A DNA stretch of 64,000 nucleotides from Streptomyces sp. CB02980. GTDB taxonomy: Bacteria > Actinomycetota > Actinomycetes > Streptomycetales > Streptomycetaceae. Positions 1 to 8,313 of this stretch are shown here, in pieces. Positions within the stretch are counted from its first letter, which is position 1; every line of letters begins with the position of its first letter. A model generated the notes under the pieces. That model was not told the DNA's origin. It saw only the letters and a list, made by a program, of their open reading frames with translations, and did not search any database. A program made the position numbers and the translations under genes. The DNA lies in the NCBI RefSeq assembly GCF_014451325.2, contig NZ_JACSCH020000008.1:62001-126000 (forward strand). Reading direction: 5' to 3'.

Positions 1-2662
1 GCAGGATGGGTGGATCGGGCCGGAGGTCCTCGTGATCGGTCCACTCCGCGCGCAGGTCGAGACGTCCGGTGCTGCGGATGTCGAACTGCAGGGCGCCGGT
101 GCCCAGGACGGTGCTGGTGTCCCCGGCGATCCGCTGGGGGGTCAGCCGACCGGTGGGGTCCTTCAGGGGCCGCTGCACGGCATGGACGAGGGTGACCGAC
201 CGCGACGGCGTGATGAGCCGGACCCGACCGTTGGTGATGTCCTGGAACGTCGCGGGGTTGCTGGGGTCGACGCCCAGCCAGGCGCCGATTCCGAAGATCT
301 GGACGTCGCGGTTCTTCATACAGGTCGGGATGTCGAGCGTCACCTGCTCGGCGGGACCGAGAGCGACCGTGAGGGTCTCCTGGTTCAGGGATATCGTGCA
401 GCCCGAAGCGGCTTCCACCAGACGCAGCGTGATCGACCGGATGTCCGGCCAGGTCCCCCTCCATACGGCGATCCTGGGCAGGCCGACGACGGTTCCCGGA
501 GTGCCTGTCAACGGGTCGATCGGCCGGGGCCGCGCGTTGAGGACGATGTGCGAGGCGGCCGGGTCCGGCAGCCACGGCGGTACGACGGCGGCCTCGGGGA
601 GAACGATGTAGGGCGGCGGCTCGCCGGCACCGCCTCCCGCCGGCACCGCCCCGGAGACGTCGCGCACATCGAGGTCCGCGCGTGTGGCGACCTTGAAGAG
701 CTTGTTCACCTCGCTCATCGGCGCATGGAGACCCAGCGCCGAGTCGAACCTGGCCGCATGCTGCATCGCCAGTTCGAGCGAGCACTTGGGGGCCAGGAGG
801 TGACGGAGGTCGAACGCCCGATGTCCGTGTGCGGCCGCGTAGGCGCTCACCGATGTGTCGCGGTCGCTCCGGATGACCATGTACTCCTGGGTCTCGCCGT
901 CGGCCAGCACGCGGGTCGGTACGAGTTCCGGTGGCAGCAACGGTTCGAAGCGGTGGTGCGTGAAGATCTCGGACTGTTCCTCGGTGGGACCCGCCTCGTC
1001 GAAGCGCAGGCCGCCGCCCGCGAGGTCGGCGATCCGGACGCGCAGCCGGTACTGATGACCGAACCGCAGTTTCGGCAACGAACCCGGCTCGCATTCGACG
1101 ACCGCTTCGAAGGGCGAGGGGGACGTCTCGGGCATCGTGTCGCCGGTGTCGACGACCCTCTCGGGCCGCTGCGCCACGAGGCTCCAACCGTCCCAGCGCA
1201 CGACGGCCTGGTGGATGTACAGCGCGTCCTCGTCACCGCCACCCGTGGTCGCCGGATCGGGTCGTACGCACCCCTCTTCGAGCCGACCGCTGCCTGAGGA
1301 GTCCTGCCCGATCGACACCCCGCCGATCTTGTAGCGCACCCTCCTCCGGCACAGCGGATACCACCGGTCGGTCTCCACGTCCTGGATGTCCACCCGGTAG
1401 CCGCCCAGGAGGGAGTCCGCCGTCAGAGGAGAGGCGGTGAGACCCGCGGACGTCGCGCGCTCCCGAGCCCGCTGCAGCTGACGTTCGTGCTCCTGCTCGC
1501 GGTCCCGCTCGACGAGGGCGAATCCCGTGGAACGCAGGGCGGGCAGCGCACCGATGTCGGCCGTGGCCTCGGACGGCGGCTCGGCGCGGTCCGATGCGGC
1601 GGCGCCGACCATCCGCAGAGCGGCTCCGTCCACATCGAAGGGCATCACCTCGTACCGCGCGTTGCCGGACGGCGCCACACCGGTCCCCGCCAGGGGGAGC
1701 ATCCCCTGCTTGAACTCGGTCGCCCCCGGCCTCGCGACGGACGCGCTGACGAAGCGCTTTCCGTCCAGAACGTAGGCCGTCCTCGGGGACAGATCGTCCT
1801 GGGCCGCGCCGCTCCAGCCGGTCGGCGGGGCGGAGTCCGGATTCGGCCAACGCGGGACGACACGCAGTTCCTTGCTCGCTCCCTGGGCCAGCTGGGAGGC
1901 CGGCACCGCCAGATCGACGAGCAGTCCGAGCGCGCGAAGCAGCAGGGGATGGTCGGCGAGGCGGGCGACGGTCTCGTGGAACTCGCGCTGCGCCGCCTCC
2001 GGGGAAGGGGCCGCCAGCGGAGTGAACGTGGACTCGTCGCGCTGGTAGAAGGCGTACGCGGCGGCGATGGCCGACCGGTGGACCGATCCGTTCACCGGTT
2101 CGCCGTCCACCGGTTCGCCGTCCAGCGGCGCGAGGCCGGCCTGCCACATCTCGCGGACACGCCTCAGTGCCATCCGAAGGTCGTGGTCGGTCTCCGGTGC
2201 GTCGTCGCTGTGCCTCAGGTGCGTGAGGGCCGTGGCCGTGTACGCCTCGCGTACTTCCGAAGCGGCCTCGGAAGCCGGGAACTCACGGACGCCGCGCCCG
2301 CCGTAGGAGGTCGGTTCATAGGGGCGTACGGGCATGTCGTCGGTGAACAGAGCCCGCCAGGCGGACAACTGCTCCACCAGGGAGAAGGCGAGTTCCTTCC
2401 CGTCGTCGGTGACGTGGGAAACGCGGTGCGAGGAGACCGGCTGCGAGCCGCGGAGGACGTCGAACCGGATCGCGGTCAGTCGCTGCGGCCAGCTCTGCAT
2501 GCCGAAGTCCCGCACCTTCATGGTCGCCGCGGGACCGAGCAGGCGGGGCGTCAGCAGGACCGACAGCAGAGCCATCGGCTCGGAGTGACCGGTGATCGTC
2601 CTGGTCCTCCCGGCAGGGATCGCGGTCCACACGAACTGTCGTTGTGCAGGGGTCACCGGCAT
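1..2662 (-). CDS. Giant uncharacterised protein, C-terminus beyond left edge (partial)
   Basis: The frame opens with ATG at 2662 and stays open to the edge, giving the first 887 residues. A strong ribosome site (AGGGGAG, 6 nt spacing) precedes the ATG, which lies 3 bp after the stop of the neighbouring giant gene, so the two are co-transcribed. The N-terminus (MPVTPAQRQFVWTAIPAG) has no signal peptide and I see no membrane segment. A tandem DGEPVDGEPV duplication lies near residue 180 and a charged helix (ERDREQEHERQLQRARERA) near residue 385; the rest alternates short polar and hydrophobic stretches as in beta-rich folds. I do not recognise a named domain. I have the impression of similar large paired proteins in other actinobacteria and myxobacteria, but cannot verify this. 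Function unknown; real gene with high confidence. Confidence 0.85.
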   Translation of the reverse strand, partial: MPVTPAQRQFVWTAIPAGRTRTITGHSEPMALLSVLLTPRLLGPAATMKVRDFGMQSWPQRLTAIRFDVLRGSQPVSSHRVSHVTDDGKELAFSLVEQLSAWRALFTDDMPVRPYEPTSYGGRGVREFPASEAASEVREAYTATALTHLRHSDDAPETDHDLRMALRRVREMWQAGLAPLDGEPVDGEPVNGSVHRSAIAAAYAFYQRDESTFTPLAAPSPEAAQREFHETVARLADHPLLLRALGLLVDLAVPASQLAQGASKELRVVPRWPNPDSAPPTGWSGAAQDDLSPRTAYVLDGKRFVSASVARPGATEFKQGMLPLAGTGVAPSGNARYEVMPFDVDGAALRMVGAAASDRAEPPSEATADIGALPALRSTGFALVERDREQEHERQLQRARERATSAGLTASPLTADSLLGGYRVDIQDVETDRWYPLCRRRVRYKIGGVSIGQDSSGSGRLEEGCVRPDPATTGGGDEDALYIHQAVVRWDGWSLVAQRPERVVDTGDTMPETSPSPFEAVVECEPGSLPKLRFGHQYRLRVRIADLAGGGLRFDEAGPTEEQSEIFTHHRFEPLLPPELVPTRVLADGETQEYMVIRSDRDTSVSAYAAAHGHRAFDLRHLLAPKCSLELAMQHAARFDSALGLHAPMSEVNKLFKVATRADLDVRDVSGAVPAGGGAGEPPPYIVLPEAAVVPPWLPDPAASHIVLNARPRPIDPLTGTPGTVVGLPRIAVWRGTWPDIRSITLRLVEAASGCTISLNQETLTVALGPAEQVTLDIPTCMKNRDVQIFGIGAWLGVDPSNPATFQDITNGRVRLITPSRSVTLVHAVQRPLKDPTGRLTPQRIAGDTSTVLGTGALQFDIRSTGRLDLRAEWTDHEDLRPDPPIL

Positions 2663-2665
2663 GAG

Positions 2666-5600
2666 TCACTCCCCTGAGAAGGCCCGGCAATAGGTGAGCC
2701 ACGGGTACGAATCGCCCTGCTGTCCGAGCGCGGCCTCGATGGACGAGGCCTGCAGAGCCGCCGACAGCGCCTGCTCCGGGGCGGAGCCGAGACTGGGGCC
2801 GGGGAAGCTCTTGTGGCATTCGAGCGTGACCGAGGTGGACCAGAAGGTGAGGTCCACGGTGATGACGAGCTTGGCCGATCCATGCAGCACATTGGTCTGT
2901 ACGTCGTAGGTGAGGCTGATCGTCAGCTCCACCGAGACCCTGATCAGCCCCAGGACCGACACGCTGCCGCCGATCCGCAGGTACCCGGTGATCTCGATCG
3001 AGCCACCCTGCTTGACGAACACGACACCGCCGAAGACGTGCACCTCTCCGGACGCGATCCCGAAGTTCATGGCGACGGCGGCGCCGAACTCGATGCCGCC
3101 CACGAACCTCTGCAGGCCCGCGTCGTCGCCGCCGGCGCTCACACCGAGTTCCAGGTAGCCGCCACCGCCGAATCCGGAGACCGTCACGAGGAACGGCCGT
3201 TCCCGTGTGGCGAACGCGAAGTCGATCACGATGGGCCGGTTCTCCAGCGACAGGGCGAGGCCGATCTCCAGGGCGAGGTTCTGGATGGCGAAGATGCCCA
3301 TGCCGATCGTCGGGACGGCGATCGCGTACGTCGCCTTGATGCGGGTCGCCGACACGTCGATGCGCGGCCCTCCGCGTCCGGCCTGCGGAATGTGATCCGC
3401 CAGCGTCTTGACGAAGTTCAGCTTTCCCGCGAGCCGTGCGTCCGTCAGGTCGAACGTGAGGCCGGGACGCTGACCGGAGTGGGCGGTGAACTTCACGCCG
3501 CCGAACGTGAGGATGACGAGCGCGGAGGCGCGCGAGGGGATCTCCAGCGTGAAGTTCTTGATCTCACCCGTCGTGCTGAGGGTGGGCTGATTGCCGACGG
3601 TCTTCGAGACGACTTCGAGGAACACCGTCGAACTCGCTCCCGGGTAGAAAGGCCCCACGGGGTTGGACAGCGTCTCCGTCCAGGTCAGTGTCGCCGACGG
3701 TGCGGCGGGTATGTCGCCCCACACGATCCGCGGACGCGTGGTGATCCGGGAGACCAGGGCGCGGAGGGGGACGACGCCGAACACCTTGGCGTCCGCGTCG
3801 AAGAGATCTTCGGGACGCGGAGGGAACGGGCCGCCGGCGATCGGTCCCATGGTCCGCGAGATCTCGTTCACGGTCATGTTCGGCGCTGCCAGCATTCCCG
3901 TCCGTGCCCCGGCCGCGCCGAAGTTCAGCGCCTGCGGCTTCAGCAGACGGAACAGCACTTCCGGCGGCTGGGCACCCGGGGCGGTCAGAGTGAACGCCTT
4001 CGAGAACTCGGCGGGCACCGTCGACGTGGACCCGAGCAACTGGCGCACCGCCGGCAACGCCATCTCCAGCTGGGTCACCCGAGGGTAGAACCCCACCCCG
4101 TTAGGGGCGGGCGCCGCGCCGAGCCCGCCGAAGCTCATCGACAGGACCTCCTGCACGGCGCCCTGGAGGGGCTGGGTCGCCGACTGCATGGCGAGCGGGA
4201 TCAGGCGTCCGACATCCGACTCCGGGCGCCCCATGTCGCGGTGGATGCCCGAGAGCGGTCCCCGCGCGTAGTCCTCGTCGAGGGATGCGGCGCTGGACGT
4301 GCCGGTCGCCGCGTCGTCGACGAACAGCAACGGCAGCCGGAGGTCGACGACTTCGCCGCCCGCCCGCGCGCGGGCGGTGAACTCCACCGTCGCCCCGCCC
4401 TGTGTCGGCCAGAAGCTCTTGCTGGCCAGCCAGACCGGTGCGTCCAGTTCCGTGATCTGCCGTGGTTCGATCGTGACGTCCTGGAAGGGGAACACCCGCT
4501 CGTGGGAGCCGCCGGCACCGATGCCGTACTGGCGGGCCGGCTCGGTGACGATCAGCACACGCTTCCTGCGCAGAGCCGCTGTCGCAGGAGACTGGTCAAA
4601 CCTTCGTTCGGTCATCTCGACGTAGGACGCGCGGTGTCCGAAGGGGAACAGCGCACCGCGCGTGAGGACCCGGACGTAGTAGTCCCGACCCATGGAGGCC
4701 TGGTGGCTCCAGTCCAGCGTCGGCCAGCTGGCCGACGCCGAGAACCACGCGCCGTACGCACTCAGGATGAGCCGGTCGACCGTCACGGGCCGGTCCGGGT
4801 ACTGCACCGCGAGCGCGGCTATCGTCGCGACGTACTGCCCCAAGGGGGTCGCCAGCGCGGACTCGTTGGCCAGGGCCTTGGCGGGCTTCACCGCGAAGGT
4901 CTCGGCACCTCCGGGTCCCGTGATCCGGCTGTGCCACATTTCGGTCGTGCCGTCGCCGCTCGGCGCGGGCAGGGCGCGGTGCGTGCAGCGCGCACCCGGC
5001 GGCAGGGAGAGGAGCAGGCGCCAGGGCAGCTCCAGCGTGCTCGCCGGCTGCCCCGAGGTCGACGGTCCGGCGATCAGGGTCAGGCGTTCCATCGCGCTCA
5101 GCACTCCGTCGACGGTGAGCGGGACGGGATCCTGCCCCACGGCGAAGCGCAGACGTGACGGGCCCGCCAGACGGGCCTGGCTGGACGTTCCGGATTCGAG
5201 CACCGTCTCGGTGACGTGCTGTGGAGGAAGTTCCACGATCAACTGGGCGCCGGAGTGATCGGCCACGAGCTCGATCACTCCGTCGGAGCGCACGCGTTCC
5301 CTGAGACCGGTGCCCGTGACGGTGAGGGCGACGAGGTCCTCGGGGCGCAGAGCGTGGTAGCCCTGCGTGTCGGCCCAGATGTCGACCAGCTGCCAGTCGG
5401 ACCACACACGATCGAACCACCGGTGCATCAACGCCACGCCTGCCCACACGGCGAACACGTCGGTGCGCTCACCGCCCGAGGACACCGCGGCGAGGTGGGT
5501 GGGCGTGCCGCCGTCCGCCGTGAGGTCTCCGCCCAGATCCTCCCAGTTCGGCGGCTCCGTCCCCGAGTTGTGCCACAGACCCTTGCTGCCCACGGTGAAG

Positions 5601-6244
5601 AGATTCCGGTCCGTCGCGGCGAAGCGGTGGGCCGGCTGCCCGTCCTCGGGTGCCGTTCCGAGCTCGTCCCACTCCGCCGACCAGCCCGCCGCGAAGCGGC
5701 GGCGCAGGAAGCGCTGCCGCTGTACGTCGGACACGAGGAGTTCGAACGCGCCGGCCGTCCCGGCTACGGCCTGGAGGGGGCCGGAGGCCCGAAGTCCCGG
5801 GCGGAGCAGGCCCGCCCCGCCGTTCATCTGCCAGTGCACGATCTCCGAGCCGTCGCCGTCGTGGAAGAGGACGTGCAGGGCTTCGGGGCCGGTCGCCACG
5901 GCCGCGCCACCGTACGGAGCGGAGCGCCCGGTGAGTGTCTCCCGCGGCGTCCACTGCGCCCAGCGCTCGTCGGCGAAGCGCCTGTGCACCAGTTCGCGTC
6001 CGCCCGCGACGGCGAACAGCTCGATCCGTCCGGGGCCGGACGACGTGGCGGTCAGCCACGCGGAGCCGTCCGGTGCCCGGGGTGACGACCACGGACGGCC
6101 GAGGGGGCGCCACGGCCCCCATACTCCGTCCACTCCGTCGAACGTCTTGTGCCACACGCCGCCGTCGTCGGCACCGAGAAATACGTCGATCCGACCTGGC
6201 TCGGAGGAGCAGGCGGCAAGTGCCCGCAGTGCGTGGGTCTTCAT
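2666..6244 (-). CDS. Giant protein with N-terminal PLL-type beta-propeller and glycine/beta-rich C-terminus
   Basis: 1192 residues from ATG 6244. The frame is open further up to 6508, but that extension reads as arginine/serine-rich noncoding translation and the ATG has GAGG 9 nt upstream. Residues about 1-330 carry repeated blades such as RIDVFLGADDGGVWHKTF, RIELFAVAGGRELVHRRF and TDVFAVWAGVALMHRWF, typical of the PLL/PHL sugar-binding propeller fold. The middle 600 residues are unassigned. Residues about 1020-1150 alternate hydrophobic with small residues and are glycine-rich (GFGGGGYLELGV, EITGYLRIGGSVSVLGLI), followed by an alanine/glutamine tail. No signal peptide. It probably binds glycans at one end and forms a large beta structure at the other, but the role is unknown. 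Operon with the giant gene downstream. Confidence 0.85.
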   Translation of the reverse strand: MKTHALRALAACSSEPGRIDVFLGADDGGVWHKTFDGVDGVWGPWRPLGRPWSSPRAPDGSAWLTATSSGPGRIELFAVAGGRELVHRRFADERWAQWTPRETLTGRSAPYGGAAVATGPEALHVLFHDGDGSEIVHWQMNGGAGLLRPGLRASGPLQAVAGTAGAFELLVSDVQRQRFLRRRFAAGWSAEWDELGTAPEDGQPAHRFAATDRNLFTVGSKGLWHNSGTEPPNWEDLGGDLTADGGTPTHLAAVSSGGERTDVFAVWAGVALMHRWFDRVWSDWQLVDIWADTQGYHALRPEDLVALTVTGTGLRERVRSDGVIELVADHSGAQLIVELPPQHVTETVLESGTSSQARLAGPSRLRFAVGQDPVPLTVDGVLSAMERLTLIAGPSTSGQPASTLELPWRLLLSLPPGARCTHRALPAPSGDGTTEMWHSRITGPGGAETFAVKPAKALANESALATPLGQYVATIAALAVQYPDRPVTVDRLILSAYGAWFSASASWPTLDWSHQASMGRDYYVRVLTRGALFPFGHRASYVEMTERRFDQSPATAALRRKRVLIVTEPARQYGIGAGGSHERVFPFQDVTIEPRQITELDAPVWLASKSFWPTQGGATVEFTARARAGGEVVDLRLPLLFVDDAATGTSSAASLDEDYARGPLSGIHRDMGRPESDVGRLIPLAMQSATQPLQGAVQEVLSMSFGGLGAAPAPNGVGFYPRVTQLEMALPAVRQLLGSTSTVPAEFSKAFTLTAPGAQPPEVLFRLLKPQALNFGAAGARTGMLAAPNMTVNEISRTMGPIAGGPFPPRPEDLFDADAKVFGVVPLRALVSRITTRPRIVWGDIPAAPSATLTWTETLSNPVGPFYPGASSTVFLEVVSKTVGNQPTLSTTGEIKNFTLEIPSRASALVILTFGGVKFTAHSGQRPGLTFDLTDARLAGKLNFVKTLADHIPQAGRGGPRIDVSATRIKATYAIAVPTIGMGIFAIQNLALEIGLALSLENRPIVIDFAFATRERPFLVTVSGFGGGGYLELGVSAGGDDAGLQRFVGGIEFGAAVAMNFGIASGEVHVFGGVVFVKQGGSIEITGYLRIGGSVSVLGLIRVSVELTISLTYDVQTNVLHGSAKLVITVDLTFWSTSVTLECHKSFPGPSLGSAPEQALSAALQASSIEAALGQQGDSYPWLTYCRAFSGE

Positions 6245-6503
6245 CGGTCGTGACCTCGTGCTGAGGTGGCGAGCGTCAGAGGAGACCTGGGCCGGGTCCG
6301 CTTCCCTCGGGCTGCTGAAAACGCCACCGACGGCTGCTGCGATACGGATGGCTCTTCCGGCTGATCTCCGGGCGTCTGATCCTCGGGCGTCGACGTGATC
6401 GTCGTGCAATGCCGGAAGTGCGACTTGGAAGGCGCTGAATCCCCACTGCCCATTTTCGCGCGCGGTGGTCGAAAGGACAACCCCGGCCCCGAGGCGGGCA
6501 GAT

Positions 6504-6518
6504 GTCACATTCCGTGAC
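6504..6518. promoter_or_regulatory. Perfect dyad GTCAC-N5-GTGAC in the leader of the propeller gene
   Basis: Within the 291 bp between the metalloprotease-like gene (ends 6536) and the propeller gene (starts 6244), GTCAC and GTGAC are separated by 5 nt. It could be an operator for the downstream giant genes or a weak hairpin. No regulator gene is adjacent. The rest of this gap shows nothing I can name. Confidence 0.35.
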
Positions 6519-6535
6519 GCCGCTTTCCGATCGGA

Positions 6536-7225
6536 TCAGACGATGATGAACGGAGGCATGGTCGCGAAGCAGTTGTGGATCATGAAGTTTCCCTGCACCT
6601 TCGCGATGTTCTTCATCGCCGCCGTGGTGTTGACACCATTGGTGTAGAACCACCACAGGTAGTTGGTCTCGTAGGCCCAGGCACCGTCGTAGTCCCAGTT
6701 CGAGTCCGCGCCGCTGCCCGTGTAGATCGACCAGGACGGGAAGTTGGCGTTGTGCCCCTTGCCTCCCATGTGCCTGGCCTCGTGGAGGAGCGTGGACGCC
6801 CGTTCCGCGACCACGGTCGTGTACCAGAAGTCCTTGTAGAGCTCCACCCGGTCGTCGACCAGCGGCCCGTGCTCGGCGTGCGCCGCCGCCGTGCCGTTGC
6901 CGCAGAGGGCACGGAGGTCGTCGATGTTCTCCCGTACGTACCTTCGGGCGAAGTTGAGGATCGGGGCGGTGTACGCGTCGTTCTCCCAGTCCGGCGCCGA
7001 GTAGGTGAGCGCGTACAGAGCGGTGAACGTACGGGCCAGGGGCAGGTTCGTGTTGTACGGGTCCTCGTATCCCCAGCCGTTGTGCCATGTCGGGGCGGCC
7101 GAGGAGTCCTTGAAGCCGTAGGTGTTCCAGAAGAAGTCCACCATCGCCTGACTGGCGATCAGAGGGCCGTAGAAGTCGTCGCCGCTGAGGGCCATGCTCG
7201 GTACGGTGGCTCCGCACACTGCCAT
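6536..7225 (-). CDS. Putative zinc metalloprotease with metzincin-type HExxHxxGxxH motif
   Basis: 229 residues from ATG 7225, which has GGGAAG 8 nt upstream; an in-frame GTG at 7234 would add three residues but overlaps that site. Residues 148-158 read HEARHMGGKGH, an exact HExxHxxGxxH zinc-binding consensus (H148, E149, H152, G155, H158). The protein is rich in Trp/Tyr, contains cysteines near the N-terminus and before the motif, and ends in a hydrophobic MPPFIIV. No signal peptide or propeptide is obvious, although metzincins are usually secreted. I do not recognise a named peptidase family. It sits between the HEAT-like gene and the giant propeller gene on the same strand, so it may process or be carried with those products. 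Protease activity is inferred from the motif alone. Confidence 0.72.
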   Translation of the reverse strand: MAVCGATVPSMALSGDDFYGPLIASQAMVDFFWNTYGFKDSSAAPTWHNGWGYEDPYNTNLPLARTFTALYALTYSAPDWENDAYTAPILNFARRYVRENIDDLRALCGNGTAAAHAEHGPLVDDRVELYKDFWYTTVVAERASTLLHEARHMGGKGHNANFPSWSIYTGSGADSNWDYDGAWAYETNYLWWFYTNGVNTTAAMKNIAKVQGNFMIHNCFATMPPFIIV

Positions 7226-7276
7226 GTCCGTCACTTCCCAACCTGTGCGGTCGCGGTGGTGAGCACCGCTATCGGG

Positions 7277-7325
7277 TGCGAACTGCTCTCGCGTGATGCG
7301 GATGCGAACCGCTATCGCGTGATGC
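7277..7325. repeat. 23-bp direct repeat, two copies, 26-bp period
   Basis: Copies at 7277-7299 and 7303-7325 differ at 2 of 23 positions (core TCGCGTGATGC), and a partial third copy (ACCGCTATCG) lies at 7265-7274. The second copy includes the stop codon of the HEAT-like gene, and the array fills the 86 bp before the metalloprotease-like gene. Likely a local duplication; a regulatory role is possible. Confidence 0.6.
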
Positions 7326-8052
7326 TCGGCGGCGAGATGTCCTCTCCGGCGCCGGGGTTGTTGACGTAGGTGCCGCCCTCGGGCTGGGGAACGTCCTCGA
7401 TCCGTAGCCGGCGGATTTCCAGCAGGTCGTGGTCCTCCGGCGCGATGCGCTCCCGGAGCTGCTCCTCGTACGCTCCGCCCAACTCCTGAAGCGCGGCGAC
7501 GGCTGCTGCTCTGACCGTTCGGTTCTCGTGGCCGACCGCTGCCAGCAGGCTCTCAGCGGCGCCGGCGGAGCCGTCCGCGGCGAGCCGCGCCAGTCCTTCG
7601 ACGGCCACCATGCGGATGACGACCTCGCGGGCCACGGTGCTGAAGCCGTGGCCGTCGGCGGTCCCGCGTTCCGGTGGCAGTCCGGCCGCCACGACGGCCT
7701 GCAGGAAGTCCACCAGCGCGCCGTCGCGGATATCCGTGGCGACCTGGGCCAGCGAGATCCGCTCCAGGTAGGCGTCTTCCGGCAGCTCCCGTGCGGCCTC
7801 CGCGAGAGTCCGTGCGACCTCCGCGGCGGGCTGCGAGCGCACCAGGTCGAGCGCCTCCTGGTACGACCTCTCGGCTTGCGGCCCCGACGCCGACATGCGG
7901 CTGACGGCGAGGCGCAGGCCATCGGGAACGTCGCCGGTCCCGTTGAGCGGGAACTCGCTGCGGCGTCCTCGTAGGGCGAAGGACGGGTTCTCCACGGGGT
8001 ATGCCCGACCGGATTGCGGGGGCGGGAATTCTGATCCGTCGGACGGTGTCAT
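7312..8052 (-). CDS. HEAT-repeat-like protein
   Basis: 246 residues from ATG 8052, preceded by AGGGG at 6 nt; an upstream ATG at 8103 has no ribosome site. After a proline-rich, probably disordered N-terminus (about 50 residues), residues 60-200 are alanine/leucine-rich helices with HEAT/armadillo character (REVVIRMVAVEGLARLA, ENRTVRAAAVAALQELG), then a polar tail ending ISPPSITR. No signal peptide or membrane segment. Such helical solenoids usually bind proteins, so a scaffold, chaperone or immunity-like role towards the neighbouring giant proteins or proteases is conceivable, but nothing in the sequence proves it. First gene of the minus-strand cluster, divergent from the neprosin gene. Confidence 0.75.
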   Translation of the reverse strand: MTPSDGSEFPPPQSGRAYPVENPSFALRGRRSEFPLNGTGDVPDGLRLAVSRMSASGPQAERSYQEALDLVRSQPAAEVARTLAEAARELPEDAYLERISLAQVATDIRDGALVDFLQAVVAAGLPPERGTADGHGFSTVAREVVIRMVAVEGLARLAADGSAGAAESLLAAVGHENRTVRAAAVAALQELGGAYEEQLRERIAPEDHDLLEIRRLRIEDVPQPEGGTYVNNPGAGEDISPPSITR

Positions 8053-8179
8053 AGCGACCCCTGTCTCGAATTCAACATTTCTACAAGCCGGTTCACTCGA
8101 CATCAGATTGGCATGGGCGGCGGAGGCGCGCACCCGAATGGGCGGTCCGCCGAGATGCCCGGCACCGGGCCGCGCAGTA

Positions 8180-8211
8180 CGCTGGGCGCACTGGGCACTG
8201 TGCGCCCAGCG
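8180..8211. promoter_or_regulatory. 12-bp perfect inverted repeat upstream of the neprosin gene
   Basis: Arms CGCTGGGCGCAC and GTGCGCCCAGCG flank an 8-nt spacer in the 261-bp gap between the divergent HEAT-like and neprosin genes, about 100 bp before the neprosin start. It could be an operator for either gene or a leader hairpin. Confidence 0.5.
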
Positions 8212-8313
8212 GCGGGGAGACCGGCGGGGGCGAGGGCGCAGGACAGGGCGGCCGTGCGAGACGCGGGCCGATACGCCGGACCGAGCCGACAGGCCGGAAC
8301 AGGAAGTGCCGCC

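Noticed and set aside
32..1297. 421-codon plus-strand open frame opposite the partial giant gene
   Set aside because: It is the mirror of GC-rich coding on the minus strand; arginine/valine/glycine-rich with no family and no ribosome site.
2813..5158. 781-codon plus-strand frame opposite the propeller gene
   Set aside because: Arg/Gly/Asp-rich shadow translation; the opposite strand has a propeller domain and a sensible start.
6245..6508. N-terminal extension of the propeller gene to 6508
   Set aside because: Reads as Arg/Ser-rich low-quality sequence. The ATG at 6244 has a ribosome site and starts the first propeller blade.
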